Source: Phaeobacter sp. J2-8
Lineage (GTDB): Bacteria > Pseudomonadota > Alphaproteobacteria > Rhodobacterales > Rhodobacteraceae
NCBI RefSeq assembly: GCF_022867865.1
Contig: NZ_JALIEC010000001.1
Location: 664,501 to 728,500 of the forward strand
Direction of reading: 5' to 3'
Length of the DNA: 64,000 nucleotides
Shown: in pieces, positions 34,324-43,330 of the stretch
Layout of the letters: every line of letters starts with the position of its first letter
Position numbering within the stretch: position 1 is the first letter of the stretch
Notes under the pieces: model-generated
Database searches by the model: none
Told to the model about the DNA's origin: nothing
What the model saw: the letters and a program-made list of their open reading frames with translations, nothing else
Made by a program: the position numbers and the translations under genes

Positions 34324-35925
34324 TCAGGCCTGAAATCTGGCCCGAAACCGAAAACTGAAGACCAACGCCAGATGCGGGCGTGATGGAATGGTAGACATAC
34401 CAGACTTAAAATCTGTTGGGCCTTGTGCCCGTGTGGGTTCGAGTCCCACCGCCCGCACCACTTCAGATTTCATCCCTCCAAGGTGCCGTAACACCTTGAA
34501 AGGATAAGTGGTTTCTGCGGTTCGAACACCGTTTTTTCGGCTGACGGGTAAAGGTTGCGAAAATACCAGTCGCAGCACGGTACGGCGCACTTCCAGGTCG
34601 CCTTTTTCCCATACGTGATAAGGGTTTGCGAGGAAGCGCATCGAAAGTTCGAACATTTCATCGAACGGATGCGCGGGACTGGCGATTTCAGCCATAGCGT
34701 CCCGCAAAATCGCCTTTTCCTGCTCAAGCTCCGAGATGCGACGTTCGTATGCAGCGATCAACTTGGTATTGCTTTCGACCTGAACCAAACGCTCAAGGAG
34801 GTTCTCGACGTCTCGGTCTAGTTGCCGGACCTTGGCCTTGAGGCGCTTCGTTTCGTCGGAGGCCGAATTGCTGCGTTCTTCCCACGCGGCCCGGAACGTG
34901 CGTTCGGCGAGTTCGAGCGTGGTTCGAACCGGGGTCAGGGTTTTCAAATACTCTGCAAACTGCGTTTCAATGTCGTCTCGACGCATCGACTTGCCCTTTT
35001 CCGAGCACCCTTTGTGGCTGCAAAGATAGTAAGGGTAGCGTTTCCCGGTATAACTCTTCGACCAACAGGCCGTAACGGAGTAGCCACAAACCTCACATAC
35101 GAGGAAGTTCCGGAGTGGAAAGTCGTCTGCGATGTTCTTCCGCGCGGGTGCGATCTTACGCTCCTTTAGACGCTCCTGATTGATCTGATACGTTGAGAAC
35201 GAAATGAGAGGCTCATGTTTTGCCTGCGTGAGCGCAATACCCCATTTGGGGTACTCGACGTAGCCAGCATAAAGCACGTTGGTCAGCATATTTTTGACTT
35301 TGTCGAAGTGGACCTCTGTGCCGCGATAACTCTTGGGAAATTCAGGTTTCGAATCCAAAAATCGCTTGACCTCAACCTGCGTCTGGAAACGACCCGAGGC
35401 AAAACCCTCCAATGCTTCTTTGACGATACTTGCGAGAGGCTCGCGCAACATCAACATTTTGCCCCCTCCGGGGGCTTTCTCGAGCGTGTAACCATATGGG
35501 GCGCTAAAGAACCAATAACCGTTCTTGAGGCGCGCCAGCGAGCGCCGTTGCGTCCGTTCGGCGTTGCTGGTCCGGTCGTGCTCCGCTACTGCGGCCATGA
35601 TGATCTCGACGAAGCGGCCTCCCGCATCCTCGCCAAATTTTTGATTTGGGCTTTCAATTTTCGCGCCGCTGGCAGTGATCTTGTCGCGAAGCGTGGCGTG
35701 TGCTGATACATCACGTGCAAACCGAGCAATGTCTTCCACAACCACGATGAATGGCTCGTCACCCGCTGCACGGAGAAACGCGAGAAGTTGGTTCATGCCG
35801 GGCCGGTCAGAAAGCCGCCCCGAGATGACATCACTGAAGACCTCAACAACTTCATATCCTTTGCGTTCGGCATAGTCGCGACAAGTGCGTTCTTGGCTTT
35901 GACCTGCCCCCTGCTGGTCCCTCAT
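34324..35925 (-). pseudogene. large serine recombinase, main part, separated from its N-terminus by an IS
   Basis: The real gene part is bases 34324-35899: from QERTCRDYAERKG it holds most of the resolvase domain (FSDVISGRLSDRPGMNQLLAFLR, VVEDIARFARDVSAH, EIIMAAVAEHDR). It continues with the recombinase domain, a zinc ribbon (CEVCGYSVTACWSK, CSHKGCSEKG) and a coiled coil. The catalytic serine is on the far side of the IS at 37153-37251. The last codons from 35925 to 35900 belong to the IS end. The C-terminal 40 residues are translated from the antisense of tRNA-Leu (VGLEPTRAQGPTDFKSG), so the frame passes through the attachment site. As it stands it cannot act. Confidence 0.88.
34374..34460 (+). 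tRNA. tRNA-Leu (UAA), attachment site of the third island
   Basis: This 87-base class II tRNA has acceptor GCGGGCG/CGCCCGC, anticodon loop CTTAAAA with TAA, a long variable arm and an encoded CCA. The serine recombinase frame runs across it on the other strand. Confidence 0.96.
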
Positions 35926-36825
35926 TCATAATGAGAGTTTGCAGGTTGAATCTGGGTATTCGGCTTCCGCGTCTGACGCAAGCGCGCCGGGCGCGGAGTT
36001 TTCAAATTGCTCAAGCGCACGGCGCGCTTGCAGCGGCGTTTGGTTGCCCAAGGACGAGTGTGGCCTGACCGTGTTATAGTCGTAACGCCATAGGGCCAGC
36101 TTGCGCCGCGCATCATCCAGGCTGTCGAAGATCTCCTCGTTCAGTAGCTCATCCCTGAGACTGCCGTTGAAGCTCTCGATGAACGCGTTCTGCTGCGGCT
36201 TGCCCGGATCGATGTAGTGCCACGGCACCTCGTTCTCGTCGGCCCATTTCAGGATGGCCCGACTGGTGAACTCAGTTCCATTATCGCTGACAATGCAGCC
36301 GGGCTTTCCGTAAAGCCGGATCAGAGCGCTGAGCTCCCGGGCGACCCTTGCGCCGGAGAGGCTGGTGTCCGCGATAAGGCACAGGCATTCCCGAGTGCAG
36401 TCATCGATCACTGCCAGCATCCGGAACTTCCGCGAGGCGCCGAAGCTGTCGGATACGAAGTCCAACGACCAACGAGCATTGGGATACGCCGCAACTGGCA
36501 TCGGCACCCTGGTGCCACGCGCCCGTTTCCGGCCGCGCCGCCGCTTCACGGACAGCCCTTCTTCGCGATAGACCCTGTAGAGCTTCTTGTGGTTCATGGT
36601 CATGCCCTTGCGCTCCAGCAGCACGCCGATCCGGCGGTAACCGAACCTGCGCCGCTTGGCAGCGATGTCCTGCATCTCCTTGCGGATCTCGGTACAGTCC
36701 GGTGGGCGTTCTCGCCGGACTGTTTTGGGATCGACACCGACAAGCCTGCAGGCCCGGCGCTGCGAGATGTCATGATCCCGCATCGCCCGAAGCGCCGCGT
36801 CTCGCCGCTTGGTCAATGTCGTCAA
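35926..36825 (-). CDS. IS3-family transposase OrfB
   Basis: The product is 299 residues. An HTH_21-like region ([18 protein letters not shown]) is followed by an rve integrase core with the DDE triad: Asp in RWSLDFVSD, Asp in IVSDNGTEF and Glu in [16 protein letters not shown]. It overlaps orfA by four bases. In the overlap the slippery heptamer G GGA AAG (plus-strand 36828-36834) lies in the right phase for minus-one frameshifting into an OrfAB fusion transposase. All key residues are present, so the IS may be active. Confidence 0.93.
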   Translation of the reverse strand: MTTLTKRRDAALRAMRDHDISQRRACRLVGVDPKTVRRERPPDCTEIRKEMQDIAAKRRRFGYRRIGVLLERKGMTMNHKKLYRVYREEGLSVKRRRGRKRARGTRVPMPVAAYPNARWSLDFVSDSFGASRKFRMLAVIDDCTRECLCLIADTSLSGARVARELSALIRLYGKPGCIVSDNGTEFTSRAILKWADENEVPWHYIDPGKPQQNAFIESFNGSLRDELLNEEIFDSLDDARRKLALWRYDYNTVRPHSSLGNQTPLQARRALEQFENSAPGALASDAEAEYPDSTCKLSL

Positions 36826-37085
36826 TTCTTTCCCAGCAAGTCTTTCAGCACGACGTTGTCGAGCATGGTATCGGCCAGCAGGCGCTTGAGCTTGGCGTTC
36901 TCGTCTTCGAGCGCCTTCAGCCTGGCGGCCTCAGAAACTTCCATCCCGCCATACTTGGCCTTCAACTTGTAGAAAGTCGCCGTGCTCAGCCCGTGCCTGC
37001 GACACACCTCCGCTGTCGGCATCCCTGCTTCCTGTTCTTTGATCATACCGATGATCTGCGCCTCGGTGAAACAACTCTTTCGCAT
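36822..37085 (-). CDS. IS3-family transposase OrfA (helix-turn-helix)
   Basis: The product is 87 residues. It has a helix-turn-helix ([48 protein letters not shown]) and a leucine-zipper-like tail ([29 protein letters not shown]), as in OrfA of IS3 elements. It binds the IS ends and is fused to OrfB by programmed frameshifting at GGGAAAG just before its stop. Confidence 0.93.
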   Translation of the reverse strand: MRKSCFTEAQIIGMIKEQEAGMPTAEVCRRHGLSTATFYKLKAKYGGMEVSEAARLKALEDENAKLKRLLADTMLDNVVLKDLLGKN

Positions 37086-37152
37086 CTGTCTGCTCCTTCA
37101 GAGTTGGCGCAAACTCTACATTACGGTGAGGGATTTCGCGGGGGGCAGGTCA

Positions 37153-37251
37153 GCTTGATAGTCCTGCGCCATCGCTCGTTTGCTTTACGGACGATACGCG
37201 AATGTACACGATGCACCGCTTCTTCTTCGGGTTGGAGGGAGGGACGATCAT
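37153..37251 (-). pseudogene. N-terminal fragment of the interrupted serine recombinase
   Basis: From ATG at 37251 the fragment reads MIVPPSNPKKKRC then IVYIRVSSVKQTSDGAGLSS, with the catalytic serine in the RVSS motif, and reaches the IS edge. It joins QERTCRDY at 35896 when the IS and one GCTT are removed. In the current sequence it meets a TGA just at the IS end. Confidence 0.9.
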
Positions 37252-37468
37252 GTCGATCCTTTCATTTTTTTGGGGGGCAGATGAGAGATTTCTCAAAGCA
37301 AAGGCGATGCGTTTTCGCGCGCTGGTAAATCGCTTCTTTGAAACGACCGCTTGCAGGCGGTGTGCAAAGCAAAAGCCATTCGACTACCGTTTCCGGTGTC
37401 GGCAACGGATATTCGGCTATGCTTGTTTAGGAGGCGAGATGTGATTCAGAAAACGCGATGCCGCAACT
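37252..37468. other. intergenic remnant between two recombinase genes
   Basis: No coding evidence is seen on either strand. It separates the interrupted recombinase from the second, truncated copy. Confidence 0.3.
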
Positions 37469-37837
37469 TTACTGAATTTCTTTCGTGGGGCTTTCAATCG
37501 TGGCCCCACACGCAGTGATTTTATCGCGCAGTGTCGCGTGGGTCGAAACATCACGCGCAAAGCGCGTGATGTCATCCAAAACTACAATGTAAGGTTTGGT
37601 TTGCTCCGCACGGAGAAATGCGAGCAGTTCGTTCATTCCCGGACGGTCAGCATGCCGACCCGAGATGGCATCCGTGAAGATTTCTGCAACTTGATAGCCG
37701 CTAAGTTCGGCGTAGTCGCGGCACCTGCGCTCTTGGCTAGACAGGCCTGCGCCATCGCTTGTTTGCTGTGCAGAGGAAACGCGAAGGTACAGAATGCACT
37801 GTTTCTTTGTCGGGTTGGAGGGAGGCTTGATGATCAT
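37469..37837 (-). pseudogene. second serine recombinase, N-terminal domain only
   Basis: The 122-residue fragment from ATG at 37837 (MIIKPPSNPTKKQC) carries the catalytic motif (LYLRVSS), AISGRHADRPGMNELLAFLR and VLDDITRFARDVSTHATLRDKITACGATIESP, then stops. A full recombinase has over 500 residues, so the recombinase and zinc domains are missing. It is clearly related to the neighbouring interrupted recombinase but diverged at many positions, so the two are not a recent duplication. It looks like a leftover of an earlier or second element at the same locus. Confidence 0.82.
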
Positions 37838-38331
37838 TTTCGGTCCTCTCGGGTTGGGGGCCAAACGGCGGATTGCTGACGATGTAATCGAAGGTTCGCT
37901 GAGCGCGATCCGATGGTCTTTTGAAAATAGGATGTTCCACCCATTTTCGGTGCTCGGTCACTGGCAATGTCTTCGTGAACATCCGCAATGCCTGCGCTAA
38001 AGCAGTTGGACTGCGGACCAAGAAGTCATTGATATGTCGATGACTGAACTTGGAACTGCACCAAACGAAGTCGAGGCTACGCTGCATCACGGCAAAACCC
38101 TGCTGCGAGCGTTGCGAGGCTGCGGTTCTTGTTGGCGGCGATCCGAGCGTGCTGCACCGCCGAAGCTCCAAAACCAACTTCGACAAAAGCCTCCATGATG
38201 CGCCGGATGGCAGCATCACTCTCGGTTACGTTTTGCGATTTTTTTTTGTCGCTGATTTCAGACTGCAAGGGCTGTTCCAGTACTGACTCGGGCGTGTCTG
38301 CCTGCGGGGACTTTGGGCTTTCAGTTTGCAT
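37737..38331 (-). pseudogene. unknown protein upstream of the recombinase, frameshifted
   Basis: The start is ATG at 38331 (MQTESPKSPQADTPESV). The first half (SDAAIRRIMEAFVEVGFGASAVQHARIAANKNRSLATLAAGF) ends at a stop at 38077. The next frame continues smoothly as AVMQRSLDFVWCSSKFSHRHINDFLVRSPTALAQALRMF and on to 37737. One extra T in a TTTT run explains the break near 38101. It ends with a 101-base overlap of the recombinase start. I do not recognise the family. A phrase FDYIVSNPPFG resembles motif IV of DNA methylases, but the rest does not support a methylase. Confidence 0.45.
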
Positions 38332-39113
38332 GGTTTGATCCTTCTCTCAGTATTGAAGCCGCTAGGATATTGGCTTCTACTCGAATGCTGCCCGAAGCGG
38401 AAAAGGTCGTCAACCAATTGATTTTATTGTTATTTTTTTTAACAATTGCAAGGTGGATGTGGCGCGCAACGAGGGGTAAGTGCCCAAAATTCAAGGATAG
38501 TAGACTGGGAAACGGTCGTGCACCCAAGCGTAGAGGGCTTGCTACAATTACCTGACACTCTAAAATTGGAGTGGGCGATTGAAGTGTATTTGGTTCGAAC
38601 AAGGTTCGAACCAATTCGCGGTTCAAGTTGGCGACTAGAGTGACGGGCAGGTCCGCTAATGCGCCTTCACATTCTAATCCGACAACCCTTCAACCGACCG
38701 TAAATGTGATGCCAACACTTCGTCAGGGATACCCGGTTGTTGTGCCCATCAAGGTGTCCAAGAGAGCGGCAATCGGTGACAAGCCCAATTTACAGCATGG
38801 AAGGCATGAACGCTCGCGGCCCAAAGCAGCCTTTCACTTAGTGTGTCGTATGCTTGTGTTGCGATCCATCGAACCGGCCCGTCACTGCAGGTGCAGAATC
38901 AAACTGACCGCGAACAGGAAGTCTGCAGGGTATTTCTACCGATGGCCCTGTACCGCAATGTGACCAGCCTACTTGATCTGCCGTTGCGGCCGGAGGCCGG
39001 TCTTGGTTGTCTTCGGTTCAATTGAGGCGTTGAAATTACAGGGAACTCAAAGGAGCCTCATAGCCTACAAGTCTTACTCGCTTAGCATCGTCCCAGTGCC
39101 AAAAACTCCCTGT
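38332..39113. other. gene-free 780-base region between recombinase part and R-M locus
   Basis: Only short overlapping frames without ribosome-binding sites are seen. GC content is lower and mixed. I see no RNA gene or repeat that I can support. Confidence 0.35.
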
Positions 39114-39154
39114 GCTACATTGTAGCTCAAGAAAATGCGTGCTACAATGTATGC
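39114..39154. promoter_or_regulatory. palindromic sites upstream of the RelB-methylase fusion
   Basis: GCTACATTGTAGC (39114-39126) is a 13-base perfect dyad. GCTACAATGTATGC (39141-39154) is a near copy 27 bases further, 19 bases before the ATG at 39173. The position fits binding by the RelB/DinJ ribbon-helix-helix domain encoded just downstream. Confidence 0.5.
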
Positions 39155-39172
39155 CAGTTTTGGATAAACGAA

Positions 39173-40419
39173 ATGTCAACGAAACCCACGACAACAATTC
39201 GCATTGACCCAGAAGTCAAAAAACGCGCTGGCGAGGTTTTCGACGAGATCGGCCTCAGTATGTCCGCCGCAATCAACACGTTTCTGAAAGCAGTGATACG
39301 CGAGGGTACCATGCCATTTGATATCAAGACCCGAAGTTCAAGAGCTAATTCGGCATCTGGAAACGTGACGCTAAACCATGCCTTTCTAGTGAAGAAGGAC
39401 GAGTTCTATACGCAGTATGAAGATGTCGCGAAGGAGATGGTGAAGCATCAAGAGCGCCTCAAGGGAAAAACAATTTTCTGCAACTGCGACGATCCTTTTG
39501 AGTCGGCCTTCTTCCGCTTTTTTGTTCTTCATTTTGACAGACTTCAGCTAAAGGGGTTGGTAACGACCTGCTATGATGAATCGTCCATTGCAGGGCGGGA
39601 GTACCCACTCGAAGGAATGACAGGAGCTTACAAGTCGGTCGTAACAGAAGTACCCGATACGTCCTTGGTGAGGCCAGACGGATCACTGGACCTAGAGCCT
39701 TTGTTTGCGATGCCAGGCAACTCGCTCGAACGTCTTGAAGGAGATGGCGATTTTCGGTCAAACGAGTGCCGAGACCTGCTCAAGGATGTGGATATAGTGT
39801 CCACAATCCGCCGTTTAGTCTGTTCCGGGAATTCATCACTCAGCTCGTAAACTATGAAAAAGACTTCATCATTCTTGGCAACATGAATGCTACAACGACA
39901 AAGGAAGTCTTCCCTCTCTTTCAGGACAATAGAGTCTGGTATGGTGAGACGATCCGTTCGGGAGACCGTAAATTTCATGTACCTGACAACTACCCCTTGA
40001 ATGCTGCTAGCTGCGGCATAGATGAAAGCGGTCGGCGTTTCATTCGCGTGAAAGGCGTGCGCTGGTTTACCAATCTGGAAACTAGCCAGCGACATAAACC
40101 TCTGGCTTTGACACGTAGCTATACGCCTGACGATTATCCGCACTATGAAAATTACAATGCAATCAACGTTGGGCGCACTCAGGACATTCCAGCCGACTAC
40201 AGCGGAGTCATGGGTGTACCAATTACGTTCCTCGACAAATACAGTCCGGACCAGTTCGAAATAGTGATGCTTGCCAACGGCAACGCGCGAAGCAATGTTT
40301 GTTCGAATGTTCTCTCACAGGTAAGTTACCGAGCTCATCCCGAAGACAGAGGCGGTGTCGGCATTATCAACGGCAAGCGCGTCTACGCGCGCGTCCTGAT
40401 CCGCAGGAAACCCATATGA
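39173..40419 (+). pseudogene. RelB/DinJ antitoxin domain fused to EcoRI-type adenine methylase, frameshifted
   Basis: Residues 1-55 (TTTIRIDPEVKKRAGEVFDEIGLSMSAAINTFLKAVIREG) are a complete RelB/DinJ ribbon-helix-helix domain. From KKDEFYTQYEDVAKEM the protein follows the EcoRI methylase family: IFCNCDDPFESAFFRFF, then GDGDFRSNECRDLLKDVDIV. At about 39793 the frame breaks: the catalytic motif HNPPFSLFREF (NPPF) continues in the next frame, with NYDAINV-like ENYNAINV and GVMGVPITFLDKYSPDQFEI to 40419. One missing base accounts for it. Repaired, the enzyme would be about 415 residues and would methylate adenine in a specific site. It is the first gene of the R-M locus and overlaps the next by four bases. 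Confidence 0.82.
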
Positions 40420-41252
40420 GCCGTCATTTGCGTGTGCCCTGCGCTTATCAGGGGGGCAAGCAGCGCGTAGCTGCTCAAATGGTTGATCAACTTCTTGAAG
40501 CCGCACCAAGCTCGAATTCACGGTTCTATGATTTATGCTGCGGTTCTGGCGCGGTGTCGATCGAACTAGTTAATCGAGGAATAGATCCGTCTAGGATCTT
40601 GATGCTCGACTTAAGCTCTTGGGGGTGTTTTTGGTCGGCTATCGGCTCAGGCACCTTCAATATGCAAATTTTCGATCAGTACCTTGCCGAGCTGCCAGAC
40701 AACAAGCGCGATATCCAATCCCATGTGACGGCGATTTCGTCTCTTCCCGTGGGAGAATACGAAGCGGAACTATATCCAATTCTCCAAGCCTGTTCCTTTG
40801 GCGGAAAACAAATCTGGCGAAGAGACGACAGTTGGGCGAATGCTTGTTTTAGGAGCTACTGGGAACCAACTGCCACAAGCATACGCCGCAGCCCCGCCAA
40901 TCCCATGCAGCCATCACCAGATGAGCTCCGCCGACGAATTGAAGTCTTGGCAGAGGGGATGCGGGGGGTGACATGCCTCAACGTGGACATCATGACCGTG
41001 CTCGACGACAGCCTACCGAGCGATGCGGTTGTTTATGTGGACCCACCGTACCAGAGTACAACAGGATATGGGTTTAGCTTCGATTTGCCGTCTTTTATTG
41101 ACCGTTTCCGCCGCACCAACCTTGCACCGCTGTTCGTGTCCGAGGGGGTTCCCTTAAATGACGAAGCATTGTTATTGACATTTGGCGGAGCAAAGGGCGG
41201 TATCAGTGGCGTTCGGAAGGGCAAACACCAAGAATGGCTGTGCCGCTTCTAA
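40416..41252 (+). CDS. D12-class (Dam-like) adenine methyltransferase
   Basis: The product is 278 residues from ATG at 40416, overlapping the previous stop (ATGA). Motif X-like YQGGKQRVA, motif I FYDLCCGSGAVSIEL and catalytic motif IV VYVDPPYQSTTGYG are all present in the order of Dam/DpnM-type N6-adenine methylases. A central target-recognition region lies at about residues 100-190. Paired with an EcoRI-type methylase, it may modify the second strand of an asymmetric site. The 3' end overlaps the convergent nuclease gene by 50 bases. Confidence 0.85.
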   Translation: MSRHLRVPCAYQGGKQRVAAQMVDQLLEAAPSSNSRFYDLCCGSGAVSIELVNRGIDPSRILMLDLSSWGCFWSAIGSGTFNMQIFDQYLAELPDNKRDIQSHVTAISSLPVGEYEAELYPILQACSFGGKQIWRRDDSWANACFRSYWEPTATSIRRSPANPMQPSPDELRRRIEVLAEGMRGVTCLNVDIMTVLDDSLPSDAVVYVDPPYQSTTGYGFSFDLPSFIDRFRRTNLAPLFVSEGVPLNDEALLLTFGGAKGGISGVRKGKHQEWLCRF

Positions 41253-42474
41253 AGCAGACCCAGAAACTTGGCATTCCGGCTACCGCCATTTCTTGCCAAA
41301 ATTTTTGAAGCCTCTTTGAATTCCTCAAGTGCAATTCTGGAAAAACCGACATGTAGAAGTAGTCATCCTGCACCTTTGTGAAGGTAATCACCTTTCGCAC
41401 CAAATAGTGCGTCTCCCCCTCATCCCTAAAAGCATCCGTGATTTTTTGATCAGACGAATTTACTCCTTTAATTTGAAGTCGCCATGTACCGTTCGCGTTA
41501 CTCCCTTCGGGGTACAGAATTGTGTTGCCGAAGTAGTCTTTGCCTTCGAAATTGATCGTTATATTCGCGATTTGATCCGTGGCAGTTGGACTTAGGCCGA
41601 AAAACTCTACACCACCGCGCATGAAATTCGCTTCGCCCAAATCAAACGGCGTACCCGAGGGATCACCGCTCTCAATCAACGATCTCTTTGACAGGTCAAG
41701 AATATTTCGCGATCCTCCGGTCATTGCTCGTGTTTCAAACCATATCGTTTGGTCCAAATCCTCCACTTCAATTGCTGCTGTTTCGGTAGGCGTGGGATCA
41801 GCCGGTGTCGGGAGCTCTTCTTCAACAGGAGTTAGACGCGGCAGTTTTGCTGGGGTACCTGTCCCAAACAAACGTTTCTTCGATCCATCCTTTTTCGCTG
41901 CGCTTGCCCGTCTGACACGATCAGCGACTTCCTTATCCACATAACCTTCGCTTAATAGCCTATCGACCTCGTCTTGGGATGTGATCGGCATGAACGAAGC
42001 TTCTAGAGCGGCCAGTTCATTGAAATAGACGCCTACCTCTTTCAAAATCTTGGCTTCACCAGCACCTTCCCCATCGATAGGGATGTGTACCGAGCTCTCA
42101 AAGTTCGTCCACAAACCACCGCCGGTCAGATTATGTGATCCAACAACCAAAAGCCCATTGTTCTCACCGGTAAACTGATAAATCTTCGAGTGAAAAGTTT
42201 GGCTCCGTTCAGAGTGAACCACATTCAATAAGTCTGTATGAAGTAGCAAAGCCGTTAGCGCTTCGTAGGAGGTTCCACCAAGGTCCACCCCGACGTGAAC
42301 ATTTACGGTTCCTCCCCGCCCCCTGAATTGCGCGAGCAAATCCTTAATCCTGAGCACACCGCTATTCTTTGCGAAGGCCACTGCTATGTTCAGCGTGTGA
42401 TAATCGGCGGAGCACAGCAACTCGATCAGTCGGTCCCCGAGCTGCCCTGAGAAGGGTTGGCTCATTAGCTCCAT
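41203..42474 (-). CDS. PLD-type restriction endonuclease (NgoFVII/BfiI-like)
   Basis: The product is 423 residues from ATG at 42474, with AGGAG seven bases upstream. The N-terminal half is a phospholipase-D fold nuclease with one HKD-type motif: FHSKIYQFTGENNGLLVVGSHNLTGGGL (His, Lys and the downstream Ser/Asn). Such proteins dimerise to form one active site and cut DNA without metal, as BfiI does. A Pro/Thr-rich linker (residues about 215-245) leads to a C-terminal domain, probably for target recognition. It faces the two methylases, forming a compact restriction-modification locus. The last 25 residues may be altered by the overlap. Confidence 0.78.
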   Translation of the reverse strand: MELMSQPFSGQLGDRLIELLCSADYHTLNIAVAFAKNSGVLRIKDLLAQFRGRGGTVNVHVGVDLGGTSYEALTALLLHTDLLNVVHSERSQTFHSKIYQFTGENNGLLVVGSHNLTGGGLWTNFESSVHIPIDGEGAGEAKILKEVGVYFNELAALEASFMPITSQDEVDRLLSEGYVDKEVADRVRRASAAKKDGSKKRLFGTGTPAKLPRLTPVEEELPTPADPTPTETAAIEVEDLDQTIWFETRAMTGGSRNILDLSKRSLIESGDPSGTPFDLGEANFMRGGVEFFGLSPTATDQIANITINFEGKDYFGNTILYPEGSNANGTWRLQIKGVNSSDQKITDAFRDEGETHYLVRKVITFTKVQDDYFYMSVFPELHLRNSKRLQKFWQEMAVAGMPSFWVCFRSGTAILGVCPSERH

Positions 42475-43330
42475 CTAGTTCTCCTGCAACCACAACTGCC
42501 CAAAAGCGCTCTTTCAACCGGACCTTGTCCGACGCTTACGTCGCACGAGCCTGATTCGAGCAAGACGATTGTAACTGGAATTCAGTTCTTGAGTAGCCGT
42601 AGGCAGTTGCGGGGGGGACGATTGCGCATCCGTTAGAATTTGACGAAATAAGTCCGAACACACTTGGAGGGGAAAGCAGTTTGCTATGAACAAGTTACGG
42701 GACTTGCTAGTGAGACCAGACAGCAGCACACCTAACCCGCCAGAATGTCCGCTATCGCGGAAGTGAACTCGAAATTTTGCGCCCGCACCGAATGTCTTTT
42801 TCCCGCCCACTTTTCCTGAGGTTGTTCAATGCGTGGTCTGCTTGCCGACGAATACTTCTCCGCCTGTTGTTAGATCGGTTAACAGGCGGAGCTCTGGGAG
42901 ATTTGCGAGTTACCAGTTCCGTGCCGGTAGGCTGTCCTCCCAGTTCATTGTTCCGCTGATACAGTTTTCCCAACGCATAAGTATAAGGAACAATGAGTTC
43001 GAAGTTTCTCGCTTCAGGTGCACCACTAAAACCATCCCAGGCAATTGCTCTACAGACGTCGGCCGTTAGGGATGTGTCCTATTGCATGCCTGATTTCCGC
43101 AAACCCAGTTCGAACATTTGTGCAGCAGCCGTGAGGGCGTCGGCACAGCCGTTGGAAACATCATTCTGACGTAGCGCAGGCATGCGCCTGGGGGGCGGGG
43201 TGTTTGGGAAGATTGAGTTTGCCAAAGCGCCGGGCGTGGGCAGGCGTCTTGTGGCGGCGGGCCATCCCACACTCATGCGAAGCTCTTGATCGTCACGGAT
43301 TCGGGAGGCGCGCGTAACATATCGTCAGGA
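42475..43330. other. gene-poor right end of the third island
   Basis: Apart from a possible small gene at 43079 I see nothing coding. The island's right boundary should lie here, since the next gene has host-like GC content. No clear second copy of the tRNA-Leu end was found by eye. Confidence 0.35.
43079..43276 (-). CDS. possible small protein or gene remnant
   Basis: This is a 65-residue frame. The second half (ALRQNDVSNGCADALTAAAQMFELGLRKSG) has protein-like amphipathic character, while the first half is Pro/Arg-rich and doubtful. No ribosome-binding site is convincing. It may be the tail of a gene cut off by island insertion. No family is recognised. Confidence 0.25.
   Translation of the reverse strand: MSVGWPAATRRLPTPGALANSIFPNTPPPRRMPALRQNDVSNGCADALTAAAQMFELGLRKSGMQ

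Larger units (their letters stand above)
35900..37152 (-). mobile_element. IS3-family insertion sequence, IS407-like, 1253 bp
   Basis: The ends are inverted copies of TGACCTGCCCCC (35900-35911 and 37141-37152). A 4-base target duplication GCTT flanks it (35896-35899 and 37153-37156), as is usual for the IS407 group. It holds overlapping orfA and orfB. Removing it plus one GCTT restores the serine recombinase frame exactly (..GLSS|QERTCRDY..), so it is a simple recent insertion. Confidence 0.93.

Noticed and set aside
37865-38219. DNA methylase remnant, because of FDYIVSNPPFG
   Set aside because: Only one motif-like phrase is seen. Motif I and the rest of the fold are missing, and the surrounding protein looks different.
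42781-42800. GCGCCCGCACC near the right end of the third island, as a copy of the tRNA-Leu end
   Set aside because: The match is only about 10 bases and does not extend, so it can be chance.
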